Both the position numbers and the translations under genes were made by a program. From NCBI GenBank assembly GCA_012064415.1, contig SSNU01000247.1:806629-870628 (forward strand): a stretch of DNA of 64,000 nt, in the 5' to 3' direction. Below the pieces are notes generated by a model that did no database searches, was not told where the DNA came from, and was given only the letters and a program-made list of their open reading frames with translations. How positions within the stretch are numbered: the first letter of the stretch is position 1; each line of letters opens with the position of its first letter. The stretch is from Gyrodactylus bullatarudis. Taxonomy: Eukaryota > Platyhelminthes > Monogenea > Gyrodactylidea > Gyrodactylidae. Below, one piece after another: positions 35,567 through 47,547 of the stretch.

Positions 35567-38500
35567 TTAGGCATTAGCAGAAGAGATGATAGGCTTTTGG
35601 CCGCCCATAAAGTTCAATGATTGATTGAATTGATTCTGATGAAGGTTCTGTTGTTGGGAATGTTGTTGGTTGTCATTGCCTTGGTCATAGCTAGTATTTG
35701 AGTCATTGCCAAAGTTTTGTTGTTGTTGTAGATGAGATTGGCCAGGAAGGTTGTTGCCACGTTGAATTTCACTCAGGGAGATCCATTTATGTTCCAAGTT
35801 CTCCTTCCAGATTGTTATCTAGCAATGTTGAAGTAGAATTAATTATTTGATCATGATTCATTCATTCGTTCACACAAAGTGCCTTCTCACTAGACTGATC
35901 TCAATAATAATGCATGCGAGAAAAGTTAAGCAGACACACACACAGAGAAGATATAATTCCATGTGATAATTCAATGTTCTTTCAAGACGCTAGGCAAATC
36001 GGAAGAGAGAATGTTCATTTCTGATGATGTTTTGACTGGGGAGGAGGTTGAGGGGTTGAAGTCAATCCAATTGACAGGGAAGAAAGACATTTAAATGTAG
36101 GCATTGGTATTAACTATGTTGTGATGTGGTTTCAACATTCATGTACATTGTAAGGAGAGAAAAATGCAAAGTGTACATTCACAACAAAAGATGGAAAAAG
36201 AATGTTTTTCCTGGTTTATTCAAGAGAGACATGTAGCTGAGATAAAGATGGATGGAGGAACAGACATGTATGAATTAGTTTAAGGTCACACAAGACACAA
36301 TCTCAATACGGAGAGGATAGAATGGAGAATGTTTGCTGTGAAAACATGAAGAAAATTCACTCAACCATTGATAAAGAGAAGAAGAGAGAGGCTAGAAATA
36401 TGAGAATATAGGAAAATCATTTGAATGATTGCCCAATTATTGGTAGGGAATGATTTAACTAGGGAATATTATACCCTGATGGAGTGAGGGAGATTGTCTT
36501 TCAGAGAGGTGACCACTGGAGTAATCTCAGTGGGTGGGAAATAAATACTTTATCAAGACCATAATACCATAGAGAGATCTATAGACAAGACCTAGTCTGA
36601 GATGGGATGTATCTTGACATATTTTGGTGGTCAATTTTTTGAATTTCGCTAAATTTTGCAAAGGAAGTTCAAAGAAATTCGTTAGAATTGTGGAAAAATC
36701 AAATTTTTTCAATTAGAACGAGGCTGAATGACCCAAGACTTTTTATTTTTAATAATTTTTTTATAATCTCAAATGTAGATATTTAATTGCTTCAGTTCTA
36801 TGGAACAGCCTTATTTTGGGCAGAGGGAATTTTTTCGTAAATTATGTCTATTACAACAACCAATGGGGGGTCATTTTATCATGGGACTCTAAAAATAAAC
36901 ATGTTCCCGAACTATCCCGAGAAAAATATTGAGTTTATTTAGTAAAATACTCTAACCATCATGTCACTTGGCTTTATGTTCCAACAATATAACCAAGTCC
37001 GGAAGTGCATGAAAAAGTTGGGTATTATCATATATATTATTATATACATTGTATATGCAAGAATCTCTTGAGATTTTGGCGCCAATATGAGTGTTTACAT
37101 TTGTTTATAGAGTAAGGAATGTAATCTATAGTTTTATAATTACACACACAAGACCATATAAACACAAAGTAATAAGCATATCTTGATTTGTGTAATGTAG
37201 ACATTCTCTGAGTAATGTAACAGCATATAACCAAGTTAAAATCTGATAAAAGAATATGTAGCCTTGATTCCGAGAGTCAACGAGAGAGAGAGAGAGAGAA
37301 ATAAAGAAATGGTAATTTTAGTGTGTCCTCACAGAGCAATGGTAAAAAGGGGAAAAGATTGTGGATATGCCTTGATGAATAAGGACTTATTATTCTCTTG
37401 GAATGGTGGAGGAGGGAGAGATTTCTCAAAAAAGGACAGTCATGCAAACACAAACATTATATACAACTCATGCGTCCTCGCCCCTTCCCTTGTAAATCAA
37501 GTTAGTTTTTATTACGTTATTGTAATTTTTGTCTTTAAGCTTGGGTGGGAGATTAGATTAGACACTGAGTGTGCATGGGGGCAATGTCCAGGGGGAATTC
37601 ACCTCAGTTAGTCCTCGATAGTTGAATATTCCTAATGGAATAAAAACCAGAAAACCTCATCTAGTTGTAATTACTGTACCCAAACGAGTTTTTTTGAAAA
37701 GCAATTTAATGAATGGAAATACTCACATTATTATCGGCAGTGGCCACAGCCAAAAGATTACCAGTGATACTCCAGCTCAAATGCCAACAGACATCATTGT
37801 ATACGTTGATAACATTTGGGATCCATTGACTGCTTACCATTTGAGTGCTAAGCGATTCCATAGGTTGACTTTCGTCGGGAAGATTACGTTCCCAGATTAT
37901 TAATTTACCATCTTGTCCACAACTAGCAATGATTTGACGACGAGAAGACAATGTCGGACACCAGGCTACGTCCCGAACCCAGTCGTTGTGCTCTTCAAGG
38001 CGACATTCTTCACGCCAGCCTAGTGCGTTATCTGGACATTCACTGAATGAGAAAAAATAATATTTTGAAAGCCTCACACTACATAATCAGGCTCAGGTTT
38101 TTCTTATTTAGTCTCAAGATATAGAACCCAAAAATATTATTGAATGCAATTTCTAGATTAGATGGCTACCAATAAAAGACCAAAGAATTAGTGAGAATTA
38201 GAAAGAATTAAAATTAAATTTTCATGATTCATATTCAAGAACCTATCATGAAGTATCATGGTAGAAAATGATATACTGTAAAAAGAGCTCCTAGAGATGA
38301 AGTTAAGAACACAAAAGGAGACTATGGAGGGAAATAGAGAGAAAGAAAATAAAGAAACGTGCATTTCTTACTCCTTTCTAAGGTCAATAGTTCAAAAACA
38401 CCCAGTTGAACTTTGTCTTGGTCTATGCATCTATGTGTAATATATCCACACTGTACTACTAATAGATGAATGAATGAATGAATCTACACACATACACAAG

Positions 38501-40279
38501 AATATTCTCACTCACAAAACAGAGATGGAATGAGAATGGCCTTAAAAGTAAGACCAGTTAATATTACTATTACAAAGACAAGTAGTATGATAATGATATT
38601 TTATTGCATACACAAAAAATACTTTTCATTATGAGAGAGAAAAAGAGGAGAGAGCAGGCAGAAAAAGTAGGACGTCATAACTCTCTTCTATAACAACTTC
38701 TACTACTGTGCCATCTTTCCATGGAAAAGAGAAGAAAAATGTAAAATATGATTATATTATCCTCACAGACAAAAACACACTACTACAATGATGATGAATG
38801 AATTATTTTTCAATGAATCATGATGATACACACAAGTACAAGTATAAAAGTGATGAATGAATAAATAAATGAGTCACCACTTTTACGATGGTAGTCAATT
38901 TAATTTCTTATGTGTGTGTACGCTCCCGCGCTCATTTGTATGTAAATGACTCAGCTATATACATGTATTTATATACGTATATATACATTATTCCCTTGAA
39001 AAATAATAGTACAAACTTTGTAGTATATTCAATTTGCAGGTCAGCCAAAAGAAGAAGAGAGACAGACGTAGGGCAAAAATTATATATATTCATAAGGTCG
39101 CAATGAGTGTACCACTATGGTATATACAACACTAGTAGTAGTGTAGAAAATTTGACCTTAATCTTATTGGTCAATTATGGAATAAGGAAACAATGGAAAT
39201 CGTGAGGATAGAGACGAGTGTAGTTTAAGGTGAAGATAAAAAGATGGTCTAAGGATAAATTTAGTTTAAGCATTTTTAGAAGGAAAAATACAAATTCAAG
39301 GATAATAATAGGACATTTCAATTCTCAAGAGAGGAAAAATAGGGCCATCAATGGCAAAAGAGGATTGAAAAGAATGATCTTCTGATAACTATTGATAAAC
39401 CCACAAGAAATTCTCACAAATAACATACATAATTTATATAAATGCACTGGAAATTACAGAACTAAACTAATTTAGAAAAGACTTGTGAAGAACTAAGCAT
39501 CTAAACTCAATCTCGAAAAATAGTATGTAAATTATTTTTAATAATAATGTATCTACTTATAAGTAGATAATAAAAATATTGATTAAATTACTTACCACCA
39601 AATTTTAATGAGGTTATCACAACCAGATGAAACGAAACGACGGCAAGGATTTTTAGAACGTTTGAGGCTGGAAAAAATTCCAAAGGAAGGAGACCAGGAG
39701 ACAGAGTTAACCCCCATTGAATGAGCAGATTTTATGATTTTTGATTCCCAGCAATCTATACCACCATTAGAACCAGACACATTAGCATTTGAATAGAGCA
39801 ACGATAATGAGCCATCAGCACTTCCACATACTAAAATAAGGCCGATTTCATGAGGAGCCCATTCTATACAGTTAACAGAGCTTTCATGGATATTATGCGT
39901 ATAGATTATTTGCCATTTTGAATTGATTTGTTGCCAAATATTGACTGTTTTATCATAACTACAAGAGGCCAAAAGATTTCCATACATTGGATGGGACCAG
40001 GCAACACCCCAAACAGGCCCTTGATGCCTACAATTCATAATGATTAGCTATAGACATACTGCTTCAACTCAGCAACCAAGACTTGTTTTTTATTGATGAT
40101 ACTAAAAATTTTCACACTGCAATCACTAGATCCAGTAGCTAAGGTGGTACCATAAAAGTCAGTTTTTGCATCATGCTAAAGATAAGCTTATTATTCTCAC
40201 TATTATATCTTCATGACCGGTGTCTATCGTTTGTAGAACAGAAACCTGTTGATAATAAAAAGCTACGTTAACTTACCAT
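35567..40279 (-). CDS. SEC13: SEC13, WD-repeat subunit of COPII and the nuclear pore
   Basis: Beta-propeller shared by COPII coats, the Nup107 complex and GATOR2. Exons 40279-40277, 40245-40201, 40175-40060, 40027-39596, 38042-37727 and 35818-35567 give 387 residues; human SEC13 is 322. Exon 1 is the ATG alone. Exon 2 then gives VSVLQTIDTGHEDII, matching human VSVINTVDTSHEDMI, which fixes the model. WD repeats follow (GPVWGVAWSHPMYGNLLASC, WAPHEIGLILVCGSADGSL, NDWVRDVAWCP, WHLSWSITGNLLAV) and the last blade ends ITIWKENLEHKWISLSEIQRG. The C-terminus is lengthened by a Q/N/H-rich tail of about 65 residues that vertebrates lack. Introns range from 25 nt (40200-40176) to 1.9 kb (37726-35819). 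The two large introns hold microsatellites and no other gene I can see. The start faces NDUFA8 across 84 bp. Confidence 0.93.
37282..37299. repeat. (GA)n microsatellite in a SEC13 intron
   Basis: About nine GA units within the last SEC13 intron. Confidence 0.8.
38466..38483. repeat. (TGAA)n microsatellite in a SEC13 intron
   Basis: About four tetranucleotide units within the large SEC13 intron at 38043-39595. Confidence 0.8.
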
Positions 40280-40363
40280 TTCGTGTTTAGCACTTGATAT
40301 AACAATTACAAATAAGATGAAACAAATTACTTAAAAGTTTTAGTGATAATTTGAAAATATTTT
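40280..40363. promoter_or_regulatory. Shared intergenic promoter region SEC13 / NDUFA8
   Basis: 84 bp between divergent start codons, AT-rich, with a GTTTTAG tract about 20 nt before the NDUFA8 ATG. Both promoters and both 5' UTRs must fit here or overlap. Confidence 0.45.
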
Positions 40364-40900
40364 ATGAAAGCTGATTATTTGCCTCCCCTTAGCCAGGTTG
40401 AAGTCCCTGAGCTTAAAATTAGTTCTATTCCTTTACTCGCTGCTTCTATTCATCTTGGCAAGTTTTGTGATGAAAAATGCAAAGAATTCATGCTGTGCCA
40501 TTCAGAAACTCAAGATCCCAGGATTTGTCTTGAGTCTGGTAAAGAAGTGACTGCATGTGCTTTTGACTTTTTCCGGAAAATCAAAAAAAACTGTCAGTCT
40601 GAGTTTGAAAATTATTACACCTGCTTAAATAAATTTGGAGGTCCACATGTGAGCCTATACAAATGTCGAAAGTTGCAATTCCCTTTTGACGATTGTGTCA
40701 AAGAACACCTAGGACAAGAACGTCCACCCAAAGATTTTTTCAATAGAATTAGACTTCATTCTAGCAACAGGCCTGAATGGCAACCTGCAACTGCACCTAT
40801 GCCCGAACCTTTGGCTGATTTACCTGACTACTCGAAACAACCTACCCCTAAGGAGGCTTACAAAGGGACCATACCAAACGATATTACTGCCTCTTTTTAG
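40364..40900 (+). CDS. NDUFA8: NADH dehydrogenase (complex I) subunit NDUFA8
   Basis: Accessory subunit of respiratory complex I on the intermembrane-space side of the inner mitochondrial membrane. The single exon encodes 178 residues; human is 172. The twin CHCH motifs are visible: C-x9-C pairs at residues about 37-66 (FCDEKCKEFMLC, ICLESGKEVTAC) and about 78-110 (NCQSEFENYYTC, LYKCRKLQFPFDDC). These cysteines are oxidised by the Mia40 pathway during import, so no presequence is expected and none is seen. The start region YLPPLSQVEVPEL matches the family N-terminus. AATAAA lies about 10 nt after the stop (40910-40915). It converges on MPDU1, whose stop is 84 nt away. Confidence 0.95.
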   Translation: MKADYLPPLSQVEVPELKISSIPLLAASIHLGKFCDEKCKEFMLCHSETQDPRICLESGKEVTACAFDFFRKIKKNCQSEFENYYTCLNKFGGPHVSLYKCRKLQFPFDDCVKEHLGQERPPKDFFNRIRLHSSNRPEWQPATAPMPEPLADLPDYSKQPTPKEAYKGTIPNDITASF

Positions 40901-40984
40901 AAACAAAATAATAAAATTTAAATAGATTTTAATATTATGATTTATTTCATTTGATGGGAACGAAAGAAAGAATGTGGTTTCAAA

Positions 40985-41740
40985 TTAATCAACTTTTTTG
41001 GACTTCTTGGGAGTAGGACTAGGAGTATTTTTGGCTCCTGTAAAAATGATTTGCATTAAAATGACAAAATTGCATAAAGAGGCAAGAGCAAAAGTTGCAA
41101 CCATTACAGAGTCGCTAGTTTCAACAATGGTAGTGTAAATTCTGGCTAAAGATCCAAGAGACAACAAAAGGAATGTAACCATAGATAGTTGTCCGGTTGA
41201 TCCATTCTTCCAGTTCGTAAATATTTGAACTAGCTTTGAAAAGATTCCAATGGGAGCGTTAATAGTTTGCATAATAACGTAGTTATTCATGGGTAATTCT
41301 ACTATCAGAAGGAAACTGAGAATCAAAGGGTAAATTAAGCCAAATATGTAGGAATGGGAAGAGTTTTTGTAGTTGAGGACAAAAAATAAAATTAGAAACG
41401 TTTGGAGCAACAAGAGAGCATTTTCACCGTATGAACTAAATGGGTACTTCATGACAAGAGAATAAACAAAGTTAACTGTGAAGCAGTATAGTTCCATCAA
41501 AAGAGCAGATTTACTAAGCCCATCTCCACTTTTACTATTGATAATTTTGAGTAGCTGTGGCAATTTAACAATAGCACTTCCAATAATTATGGCAAATCCA
41601 AGGCATTTTATCATGAGAAGCTTTAAACAATCCCCTATTCAAAAAGTCAAATTTTACAATTTACCATTGAAGTAATCTCCTTTTTGTAGGAAGGTGCTGG
41701 AACATTCCTTTCCAATGAAACTATCCAGTAATGATTGCAT
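40985..41740 (-). CDS. MPDU1: Mannose-P-dolichol utilization defect 1 protein (PQ-loop)
   Basis: ER membrane protein of the PQ-loop family needed for use of dolichol-phosphate mannose and glucose in N-glycan and GPI precursor synthesis. Exons 41740-41665 and 41634-40985, with a 30-nt intron, give 241 residues; human is 247. Splicing is needed to join the N-terminus MQSLLDSFIGKECSSTFLQ to CLKLLMIKCLGFAIIIGSAI, which matches [20 protein letters not shown] of human. The first PQ-loop (KLPQLLKIINSKSGDGLS) and the second (NGSTGQLSMVTFLLLSLGSLARI) are intact, with about seven membrane segments. A lysine-rich C-terminus (KKSKKVD) is consistent with ER retention. The start is head-to-head with RRP5. 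Confidence 0.93.
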
Positions 41741-41847
41741 TTGATGAATTTATTTAAAAAATTTCAACTCTAAATTTATACAAACAAATAACGTTATATT
41801 ATTTCAATTTTTTATTTCAATAGCGAGATTTTATGAAATAATTTAAC
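41741..41847. promoter_or_regulatory. Shared intergenic promoter region MPDU1 / RRP5
   Basis: 107 bp between divergent ATGs, strongly AT-rich. A TTTTATTTCAATAG tract ends about 25 nt before the RRP5 ATG. Confidence 0.45.
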
Positions 41848-44800
41848 ATGCTTATTAAAACTCACCTAGGTGTCGTTGTAAACATTCATGAACATCGTAT
41901 TGAATTGGGTTTATCCGGTGGCAAATTAGCGTATTTTCCTATTCATGAGGTGAATGATTATCTCAAAATCGAGGTGAAGTCAGTCCTCGACAAGAAGATT
42001 AATCAAATTTTTAAAATTGGTCAACGAGTTATATGTGGTGTGTCCAAGATAGAAGATGACAGAGAATTTACGAAAATAATTCCAGCCAGTTATAAACCAT
42101 CAGAAATTAATCAGACAATTCCTTTCTCTAGTATCAATAGCGAGACTGTTGTCTATGGTGTGATAAGTGAAATTGAGGATCATGGACTGCTTGTTGATTG
42201 TGGCATTGGTAATAAAAAGTGCTTCATAAAGAAATCCTCAGTCCCCAATCTTGGCGCCTACCATGTTGCTATGCCAGTTTTTTTCAAGTTTACTGAACAC
42301 AAGTCCTCCCTCAATGTTCTTCCCGGTGTTTTGTGTGATCCCCGTCACTATAATGGAACTATCTCTGTCAGTCTGATTACTTTACTTCCGGGATCCTATG
42401 TCACTGGGATAATTTCTGATTCTTCAGACTCTGAATTGTGTCTCAAGTGTTCCAATTTGGAGGTTAAATTGGATTTATTTAATTATTACGGTAATTCTTT
42501 CAAGATTGACGATGAAGTACGTCTCAGAGTCCTCAGTATTGATTATATATCCAAGAATGTTGTTGGCTCGGTCCTAGATAAAATTATGACTGATGATAAA
42601 ATCCAGGACATAAGCGTTATTCAAGTTCCTCTACAACAGATTATTCATGATGCCCAAATTGTATTCTTGACTAAAAAGACTGGTGTCCTCAATTTCACCA
42701 GTGATGGTAAGGAATTTCTTGGATATTTTAAGAGGGAAAAACTAGCTCATACTCTCAATTCGGGTCTCCAAGTTGATGGTAAAATTAGCTGTAAAATTCT
42801 CAAGAGATGTTACCTTGAAAATTATTGTATTGTCAGTATTGATTCCAAAGTTATTGACGAACAAACTCGAAAGACTAGTTCAGTTGAAATTGGTGAGCTT
42901 GTCGAGGCTGAAGTCAAATCAGTTAAGGAACGTTATTATTCTGTAAAAATGGCCAAATTAATGAACTCTGCCGGAATACTTCCAATAAGTCATGTATCCC
43001 TCAAGAAGAAGGGTCAAAATGAAAAGCTCTCGATCGGCGACAAGATCAAGGTTCGCATTTTCACCAAGTCAATGAAGCTGCTCCATGTCACTGCCCTGCC
43101 AGCTTTCATCTCCTCCAGACTACCAATCCTGGGCAGTGGAGAGTTTCATCGTCTTCTTGTCAAGGCCAAGCAATCAGGTGAAATTCATTTTGCCACTGGC
43201 ATTGTAAGGAACATCTCAGATAAAGGAATTCATGTCCATGGACTGGACAATGTCTCAGGCCTTATACCCCTGTCCCATATTCCTGGTATTGGCTCCTATG
43301 ATTTTAGTATACTCGACTCCATCTACAAGAAGGGCAAGACCATCAAGTTTTACGTTAACGATCCCAATCGTACCAAACCAGAGGACAAATTCTTCATCCT
43401 ATCTATGAAACATGAAGATCTTGCTGTTGAAGATAACATTAGTGATTTCAATCTTGCTAAAGTTGGCACTGTAATTTTCATCTTACTTATTTAAATTCTT
43501 CACATTCCTCATGCCCATTTAACCTTTTTGTTTATCACTACTAGGTCTACAAATGTTCTGTCTGGTCTGTCAAGTCGAAAGGCTTCTCTGTCAACATTAC
43601 CTTGCCAAAGAATAAACAAATCCAAGGCTTTCTTCCATTTGAGCACTGCTCAGACACCTTCCACATGAACCAGCTAATTCAACAAAAACTCGCTCGTCAA
43701 CCAGATAACTTTACATGTGATTTCCCCTTGGAAGTTGTCCTCATTCAAATCTCTCCCATCCTTGTTGTGTCGGCCAAGACTAGCCTTCTCAACGCTGCCA
43801 AGACTTCCAATTTATTTCCCAAGTCTCTTGAAGACTTTGACGTTGGCAAAACCTACTTGGGCTGGGTTGTTAGCCATCAAGAATACGGTCTTATGGTTCA
43901 GTTCCCAGCAAAGTCTAACCTTACCGCATTGTTGCCATTTAGGCTGATGAAAGTTCCCTTTGACTACCGAGATCAGGATCTCTTGAAGGAGCATTTTCCT
44001 AGAGGCTTTGTCCTTCCCCTCAGTATTCGAGAGGTCAACACTGAAACAAGAAAAGAGAAAAATTGCCTCAAAATCCTGGTCCATGTCGACTCGAGGCATT
44101 CTGATCAAATTTCACATTCTGAAATTCTCACCGACACTGTCACCCTTATGGACTGGACCTGGTCCCTAAGTTTGTATAAATACTTTTAATATATCCCTTC
44201 TGAAGATACCTAATTCTTTTCTATTATTTTCAGCTTCCTCTGGTATCCATGGGCCTTGCCAGTTGGGCAGTCTTGTCGACTTTACCTTCAACAAGATTGC
44301 TCCGCTCCAGGACCAAGATTATGACATTGACCGAGATGTCGCCTTGGGCCTTGTTACATTGAAAAAGAACAAAACTGCCGTTCGTGCCATCCTCCTGAAT
44401 CATGATTCTAACCTCAAGGTTGATGGGAATAAAGTCAAATGTCTTGTCGTCTCCTCGTTCTTTACAAATGAACCATGCCTATTGCTAGTTAAATTGAACT
44501 CCAAGCCAAAGTCAACTGATGAAACATCCCAGAGTCTCGTTAAGCTTAACAAACTGGCCAAATTGAATGAGTTATCAGCAACTCTCGTTACACACAAATC
44601 TCTAGAATGTGGTCTAATTTCCAATTTTGAAATGATTAATCAACTAGCATCCCAGGACATCCCCGGCATCTCTAGTAAAGTGGTCAAGAAAAACTTAAAC
44701 ATTTACACTCTGCAGGAGGAAGGCATTTCAGATCTCATTGGAAAGTCCATCACCAATTTGGTCCTCGAAAATATTGAATGTCCCAATTATCTCTTCTTCA

Positions 44801-46939
44801 AGCATTCTAATCATCCATGGGACTTTGTCTGTTCCCTTATCAGTGCTGACTTGGCCAAGGATGAACTCGATTTGTTACTGTCTAAAAAGAAGGAGTCCTT
44901 AGTCAAGTTTAAAAAGATATTCCTTCCCAAGGAAGCTCACATTATTGGTCTATCATCAAATAACAAGGCCAAAAAGATTCAGGTCAAAATATCCTTCCTC
45001 AATGTTGGCCAATTACAAGAAGGCTCAAGGGTTCTTGCCCAGGTCAAAAATTGTTCACCTCATCAGTTGAGTGTCATCTTTGGGAATGGCAGTCAGACTG
45101 CCATGTTACACAGAAACTTTGTCCTAAACAATGGACCGATTGTTCAATACTTTGATAATACTCATGAAAAGGACTTTTTCCTCGAGCTGAATCTCTTCAA
45201 AATCATCAATGAATCCACATACATCCTAACAGATCCTCTTCAAGAAGACGAGACAATCATAAGACACTTGAATCCCCAGACCAATGATATTATCCATGGT
45301 TCAGTTAAGAACAACCTCAAATACGGCCTCATCCTCAGTGTGAATCAATTCAAGGATGTCCTCGTACCCACTTCTAAACGACTCAAGGTCTCGTTCAAAA
45401 ACCTGGACATTCAAATCAGGGTTGGTCAACGGATCAAACTCAAATTCCTAGGGTACGTTTATCATCTCTCTCTCTCTCTTGGTGGTAGTTCCATGAATCT
45501 ATTAGTCCTCTTTTACCACCTCTCTTAGGGATAATAGGGCCTCCCTTTCTGATGTCGAAGATGATGATTTACTCCTGAAAAAGGATTACGATGACCAATT
45601 GGCCAAACTGATTGGTTCCCTGATAAAGAAGAATCTAGAAAATATTCTATTGGAAGAATTCGAAGAAGAACTCACCAAGAGTCCTAAAATCAACATGGTT
45701 AGTTCCAGACTCCTCTTCCCTTTTTCCTATTCCATTTACCCCTTTTTTCTCAGGAAACAATCAAGACTAACGACTTCAACGATCTCGAACAAAAATATAA
45801 AGACTTTGAGTTTGTCCCAGAGGATGATTCGAAACCAAAGTCAAAGAAACGAACTCACCAGGACAGTGACTCAGAAGAAGAGGCCAAGACAGCTGAGAAA
45901 GTGAAACGACGTCGTGGTCTCGAGGAATGTGAAATGGAAATTGCCAAAAAGGAAGCTGATAAAGGCCTACTTATTCAGAATTTGGATGGTTATCGAAATC
46001 AATTTGACTTGAGTCTGCTCAATTCTCGAGAATCTTTTGAACTGGCCGTATCCAACAGACCCAATGTCGTTACTATATGGATAGCCTACCTCGAATACCT
46101 TTACAACACAGAAAAGTCAATAAAACTGGTTCGTAACACCTTTGAGAGGGCTATTTCATATTTTTCCCGTGAAGCTACCCCAGAGAACGACAAGAACCGA
46201 TCAATTCTCCTTCTCAATAGAATTCGTATCGAATGTAATCACATTAAAGCTCTTTCCGAAGACCTAGACGAGGATGAAAGACTCCGACAGAAAAATGAAT
46301 TTGAGACCATTCTCAATGATAATCTGACGACGCTCAAGAAAATTTCCAACATTCCCAAGATACGTGATGCTGTCGATCTACTCATGGATTTCGAATTATT
46401 CGATCAGGCTGAAAATTGTCTCAAATGGCTGATAAAGCAAGTTAAACCATTGACCTCCAATATTAAAGATTGGACCAGGCTGACTCGCCTAAATTATGTC
46501 CGTGGTGACCTTAAGGCAGGTCGTAATTACCAGATAAACGCAGCAAAGTTCCTCAAGACTAGCTTCCTCAGTGAATTTGCCATCAAGTGAGTTATTTTTT
46601 TTCCTCTAATTCTCCAATATTCTCTCCACATCTATCCTTTTTAGTGTTGCTCAATTAGAGTTGGACTATGGCGACAAGGACCGCGGTCTGGCTATCCTCG
46701 ATGAGCAAGTGACAAAAAATGTCAAGAACAAAAAAGCGCACATCCTCTACATTAAGCACCTTGTGAAGATGGGCAAAATTGAAAAGGCTGAGTAAGTTTT
46801 AAAGATTATGCTCATGTATTTTTCGAAATAATCTTCATGCTATTTTTCTTCTAGTCTGATAGCCAAGAATGCTTTGGAAAAAGTGAAAAATATTGACTTG
46901 TCCCACATCATGGAAGTCCATCCCAAATACAAACAATGA
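41848..46939 (+). CDS. PDCD11: rRNA biogenesis protein RRP5 (PDCD11)
   Basis: Nucleolar scaffold for both small and large subunit pre-rRNA processing. Exons 41848-43470, 43545-44169, 44234-45452, 45529-45697, 45754-46586, 46645-46791 and 46855-46939 give 1,566 residues; human is 1,871. The N-terminal three quarters is a tandem array of S1 OB-fold repeats (for example VVYGVISEIEDHGLLVDCGI, IVRNISDKGIHVHGLDNVSG, IHGSVKNNLKYGLILSVNQF). An acidic and lysine-rich linker follows (about 45760-45910), then C-terminal HAT/TPR-like helical repeats (SNRPNVVTIWIAYLEYLYN, VKNKKAHILYIKHLVKMGK). The basic leader that precedes the first S1 repeat in other animals is missing, so an extra upstream exon is possible. 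The second donor (44169) is a weak GTTTGT chosen by phase. AATAAA lies about 30 nt after the stop. Confidence 0.9.
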
Positions 46940-46959
46940 AAAATGTAATATTTCTTATT

Positions 46960-47482
46960 GATCTTGAATAAAAAATCTTTTTTGATAGCTGACGTCTCCC
47001 TATCTATTCCAAGAGGGTCGACCTTTAATCCCAGCCTCACCGAAGGAGTTTATCTCCCTCGACATGTCTCGAATTGGTGGTGCACTCACTATTGTTGATG
47101 GTCCACCACTTTTTGTCCGACTGATTCGAAAAGATCTAAACTTTTTTGCTGCTCTCAGGTAGAGCTTTGGCATATGAGGGTCTGTATCGAGACGAGATCC
47201 TCGCATTTGATAAGAACCTCGGTTTCCCATTCTCCACAAAGCTCTCTAATTATAACTAACAGAGTAAAATGATCTGGTTTTTTCTTTAATTCACACTCTT
47301 CGTCCCCCACAAAATTTATACCAAATTCACATACAGAAGGACAAATAGCTGAAACACCTATAAATTAAAGAGAAAATGTTGCACACTAACAGAGTTGGAG
47401 ATCAATACTCACCATGCAATTGCTCTTTTGAGTCTAATAAACTTTCTGCTCTGTAAATCTTTCCTACACCATGTGCATTAGA
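46960..47482 (-). CDS. Unidentified small gene, exon model incomplete
   Basis: I do not recognise this gene. Two minus-strand exons join in phase: 47482-47413 (SNAHGVGKIYRAESLLDSKE) and 47357 onward (CPSVCEFGINFVGDEECELK, then HFTLLVIIRELCGEWETE). The frame meets a TGA at 47157-47155 but stays coding-like beyond it (QQKSLDLFESVGQKVVDHQQ) up to a strong GTGAGT donor. A short intron may therefore skip the TGA. A last exon may end near 46960, overlapping the RRP5 3' end in antisense. No start codon was found in frame, so a first exon is missing. The stretch 46990-47240 is richer in G+C than nearby spacers, as coding exons here are. An open frame also exists on the plus strand, so orientation is not certain. 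Confidence 0.3.
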
Positions 47483-47547
47483 CTAAGGTGTGTGTAGGAA
47501 TGGAAATTAGCCGAGAATTAGTGCAAATAAAAGGTTTATTCTTTCTT

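Noticed and set aside
37264..37903. Two plus-strand ORFs inside the SEC13 gene
   Set aside because: The first lies in an intron with a GA microsatellite; the second is antisense to a SEC13 WD exon.
47155..47157. TGA as a selenocysteine codon
   Set aside because: No family similarity, no SECIS element looked for successfully by eye, and a short intron can explain it. Kept only as an open point in the findings.
47000..47239. Minus-strand 79-residue ORF and the opposed plus-strand ORF (46995-47160)
   Set aside because: Both frames are open but neither has a start codon, recognisable domain or consistent splice partner. The alternative minus frame joined to upstream exons was preferred, with low confidence.
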